From Paenibacillus agaridevorans (GTDB lineage Bacteria > Bacillota > Bacilli > Paenibacillales > Paenibacillaceae): a stretch of 33,956 nt of DNA. Position numbers and translations under genes: made by a program. This document shows positions 33,301 to 33,956 of this stretch, in pieces. The DNA is taken from assembly GCF_003112455.1 (NCBI RefSeq), contig NZ_BDQX01000068.1:1-33956 (forward strand), given 5' to 3'. How positions within the stretch are numbered: position 1 is the stretch's first letter; every line of letters starts with the position of its first letter. A model generated the notes under the pieces. The model was not told where the DNA came from, ran no database searches, and saw nothing but the letters and a program-made list of their open reading frames with translations.

Positions 33301-33956
33301 GCGTTCGGCGCCGGAACTGTAGCCGCGGACATCGGTGCGGTCGCAAGCTCGGACGGAGAGTCGGGCGCCGTCGGCAAGCTCGTCAGCAAGCCATTCGTCC
33401 TTGCGGACGATGCGCTGGCGTTTTACGGCGCAGGCTACGCCGGAACGGCAGTGGACGGAGAGCAGCCGGCAGCCGGAGACAAGATCATCGCCAATTTCGA
33501 GAACGGCGACTGGAGCGAGGTCGCTAATGTCGATACAGCGGTGTTCGGTGAGGCTCCCGCGACTGGGGGCGCCGGATGGGTCGGGGACGGCGACGGTTAT
33601 TATGCCGCCTCCTCGATCGGTGGTGGCCAGAAGGGCATGCTTCAGACTTCGAAGTTCGTCGTCGATCGGCCGACGCTCTCGTTCGACGGGGCCGGCTGGA
33701 ACGGCACGGTATATGGAGAGGGTCCGTGGCCTTACGCGCTCAATAACCGCTTCTACCTAAAGGACGCGGCTACGGACGAAATTCTGATTGAAGAGGTGCC
33801 GACCAATCGGGTAGGGGACAGCGGCCGGATGAAAACATACGTGTGGGACGTGGCTCAATATGCCGGCAAGGAAGTGTATTTCGAAGCGGTGGATGCCATC
33901 GGCGAAGCGGAGTCGGCTGCCTATGGCGGCGGCTTCGACTGGCTGGCCGTTGACAA
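30394..33956 (+). CDS. Giant secreted GH42/GH14-like glycosidase, paralogue of the 18764 gene (3' end beyond window)
   Basis: The frame stays open from ATG 30394 to the window end (1187 codons), so the gene is cut. A basic N-region (RSGSRGRTGRKC), hydrophobic core and VSA near 38-40 form a signal peptide. Discoidin domain ~50-185; TIM-barrel-like region ~195-600 with GPGWYGGIEYYSG (E357), LNDSWGASYASFDEI and VEVDGG (E458, D460); trimerisation-like domain ~640-690 (NYKVFISPNMGVTLTS, GGAFASFG); beta-rich region ending VLADDALAFYG; then, from ~1033 (FENGDWSE), the same repeat module found three times in the paralogue, reaching WDVAQYAGKEVYFEAVD. The two candidate Glu are 101 residues apart here and 103 in the paralogue. 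GGGGAAGGGG precedes the start at slightly long spacing. Transcribed after the two-component genes, perhaps also from its own promoter. Noticeably GC-richer than its paralogue. Confidence 0.85.
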   Translation, partial: MTVRSGSRGRTGRKCLLLLTAAALMMPAGWIGGLPPKVSAEGTPPAEQAISREVRVQAVAATASSSQIGHGPELALDGVYDDGDNNWRPAARPTASNPQWIQLDLSEATKIGALEAAVTGEEGPKRYAVQVSLDGASFRTVAEREVQSSRTLYVSWDSVEARYVRLLLSDSFGSESAINEITLFPDVLPHRVGILSCFPDMKNFGDAGLTSLQDQRQQLMNLCVSIADPASPGINLMPELIDDALYPNGISDEEVLDYVSDPANYSWEYADDMFGRFTDIGMDIWLGFQGFSSRAFPSFYSTIVDEIGRTIQHRDFFNELHNETVIEVAKQTMRHFDSNPNVRKFSILGPGWYGGIEYYSGHSPELLAVYSDSAQENFRAWLADKYGTIGALNDSWGASYASFDEIASPLPDRSNPDTVDDRPEWADLMFWKMAYMDDFLAEYMQAMRSVSDKPIHVEVDGGYQSAPMETGESMGKIARDFSKYDNIIFGNSNLDAPYGVAQYSATARFYGLKGTMDDTAQPFDKAQTDNAFNFLSRGVDMLAHSALGWDYEEFNGGTGKWDPNGNYSGNDLYRYTQANSKKYLSIDPEPDSPDVVIFNPWYANLFRQGYNRNDHNFIFDGDHGISWYGAPFANWAHYLQSPDILDDFPIEDGALDNYKVFISPNMGVTLTSDAAEVKIKSWVQRGGAFASFGTDSFNYSVNLEEGRLGGGDGVGDWMMGLLAGSAATSRVGTQIKVSARAPAWLKSLASGASVSVAADATGAGQALGALPSNAVPVLEDEAGNAIMAEFAVGEGSVLFGTLPVADNELFKDSFMSKLLSDYADSRGIKRTVTADPTKFHVADAGVDAYSGKRVVEVARNANTDPNEVLVIRHAPSLDGKAAIIDLNWEKDGMLEYTFEPGKAFVYVPSAYGTIAASGSIAEEDGRQIVTLDLSNGYPVASITLNAEKPLTALAFAGNGFGSGWQQIGGAFGAGTVAADIGAVASSDGESGAVGKLVSKPFVLADDALAFYGAGYAGTAVDGEQPAAGDKIIANFENGDWSEVANVDTAVFGEAPATGGAGWVGDGDGYYAASSIGGGQKGMLQTSKFVVDRPTLSFDGAGWNGTVYGEGPWPYALNNRFYLKDAATDEILIEEVPTNRVGDSGRMKTYVWDVAQYAGKEVYFEAVDAIGEAESAAYGGGFDWLAVD

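Noticed and set aside
1..33956. tRNA, rRNA, transposase genes or phage genes
   Set aside because: I looked on both strands and saw no cloverleaf, rRNA-like or transposase/integrase sequence that I could support.

Overview
The window looks like a Paenibacillaceae (Paenibacillus/Cohnella-like) chromosome, a low-GC Gram-positive lineage. The reasons are strong AGGAGG-type ribosome binding sites with frequent GTG starts, S-layer homology (SLH) domains, LplB/LplC-type sugar permeases, a YesM/YesN-type two-component pair, and very large secreted multi-domain glycan-active proteins. This assignment is inferred from gene style, not from a marker gene.

Layout. (a) 1-2980: a gene end cut by the window edge and its terminator, then small housekeeping/hypothetical genes: a zinc nucleoside deaminase, an unrecognised 135-aa protein, an SRPBCC-fold protein and a DUF1835 protein. 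Hairpin terminators lie between or after them. (b) 3086-9631: one 2181-aa secreted surface protein with two complete metallophosphoesterase domains, an Ig-like segment, two ~310-aa GLUG-like repeats and three C-terminal SLH domains, closed by a terminator. (c) 9737-13538, minus strand: a three-gene cytoplasmic operon (seven-loop VCBS/FG-GAP propeller, Gfo/Idh/MocA oxidoreductase, GH4 NAD-dependent glycosidase), followed by a short coding remnant. (d) 13713-23617, plus strand: a divergent AraC regulator, then an Lpl-type importer (permease, permease, lipoprotein) and a 1617-aa secreted glycosidase-like protein with discoidin domains, ending in a perfect 16-bp hairpin. (e) 24149-33956, visibly GC-richer: a second importer (lipoprotein, permease, permease), a sensor kinase and AraC-type response regulator, and a second giant secreted glycosidase-like protein, paralogous to the first and cut by the window end.

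Working model (inference): (c), (d) and (e) form two neighbouring polysaccharide-utilisation loci. The secreted GH42/GH14-like enzymes would cut a polymer outside the cell, lipoprotein-fed importers would take up the oligosaccharides, and the GH4/Gfo/propeller operon would process sugars inside by NAD-dependent oxidation/elimination chemistry. Neither importer has its own ATPase, so both probably use a shared MsmX-type ATPase encoded elsewhere. The most unusual points are the two paralogous glycosidase-like proteins with conserved but non-canonical candidate catalytic glutamates, a discoidin domain split by three tandem beta-sandwich-like repeats, a possible redox glycoside-cleavage operon, and a 13-base motif shared upstream of two genes in locus (e).
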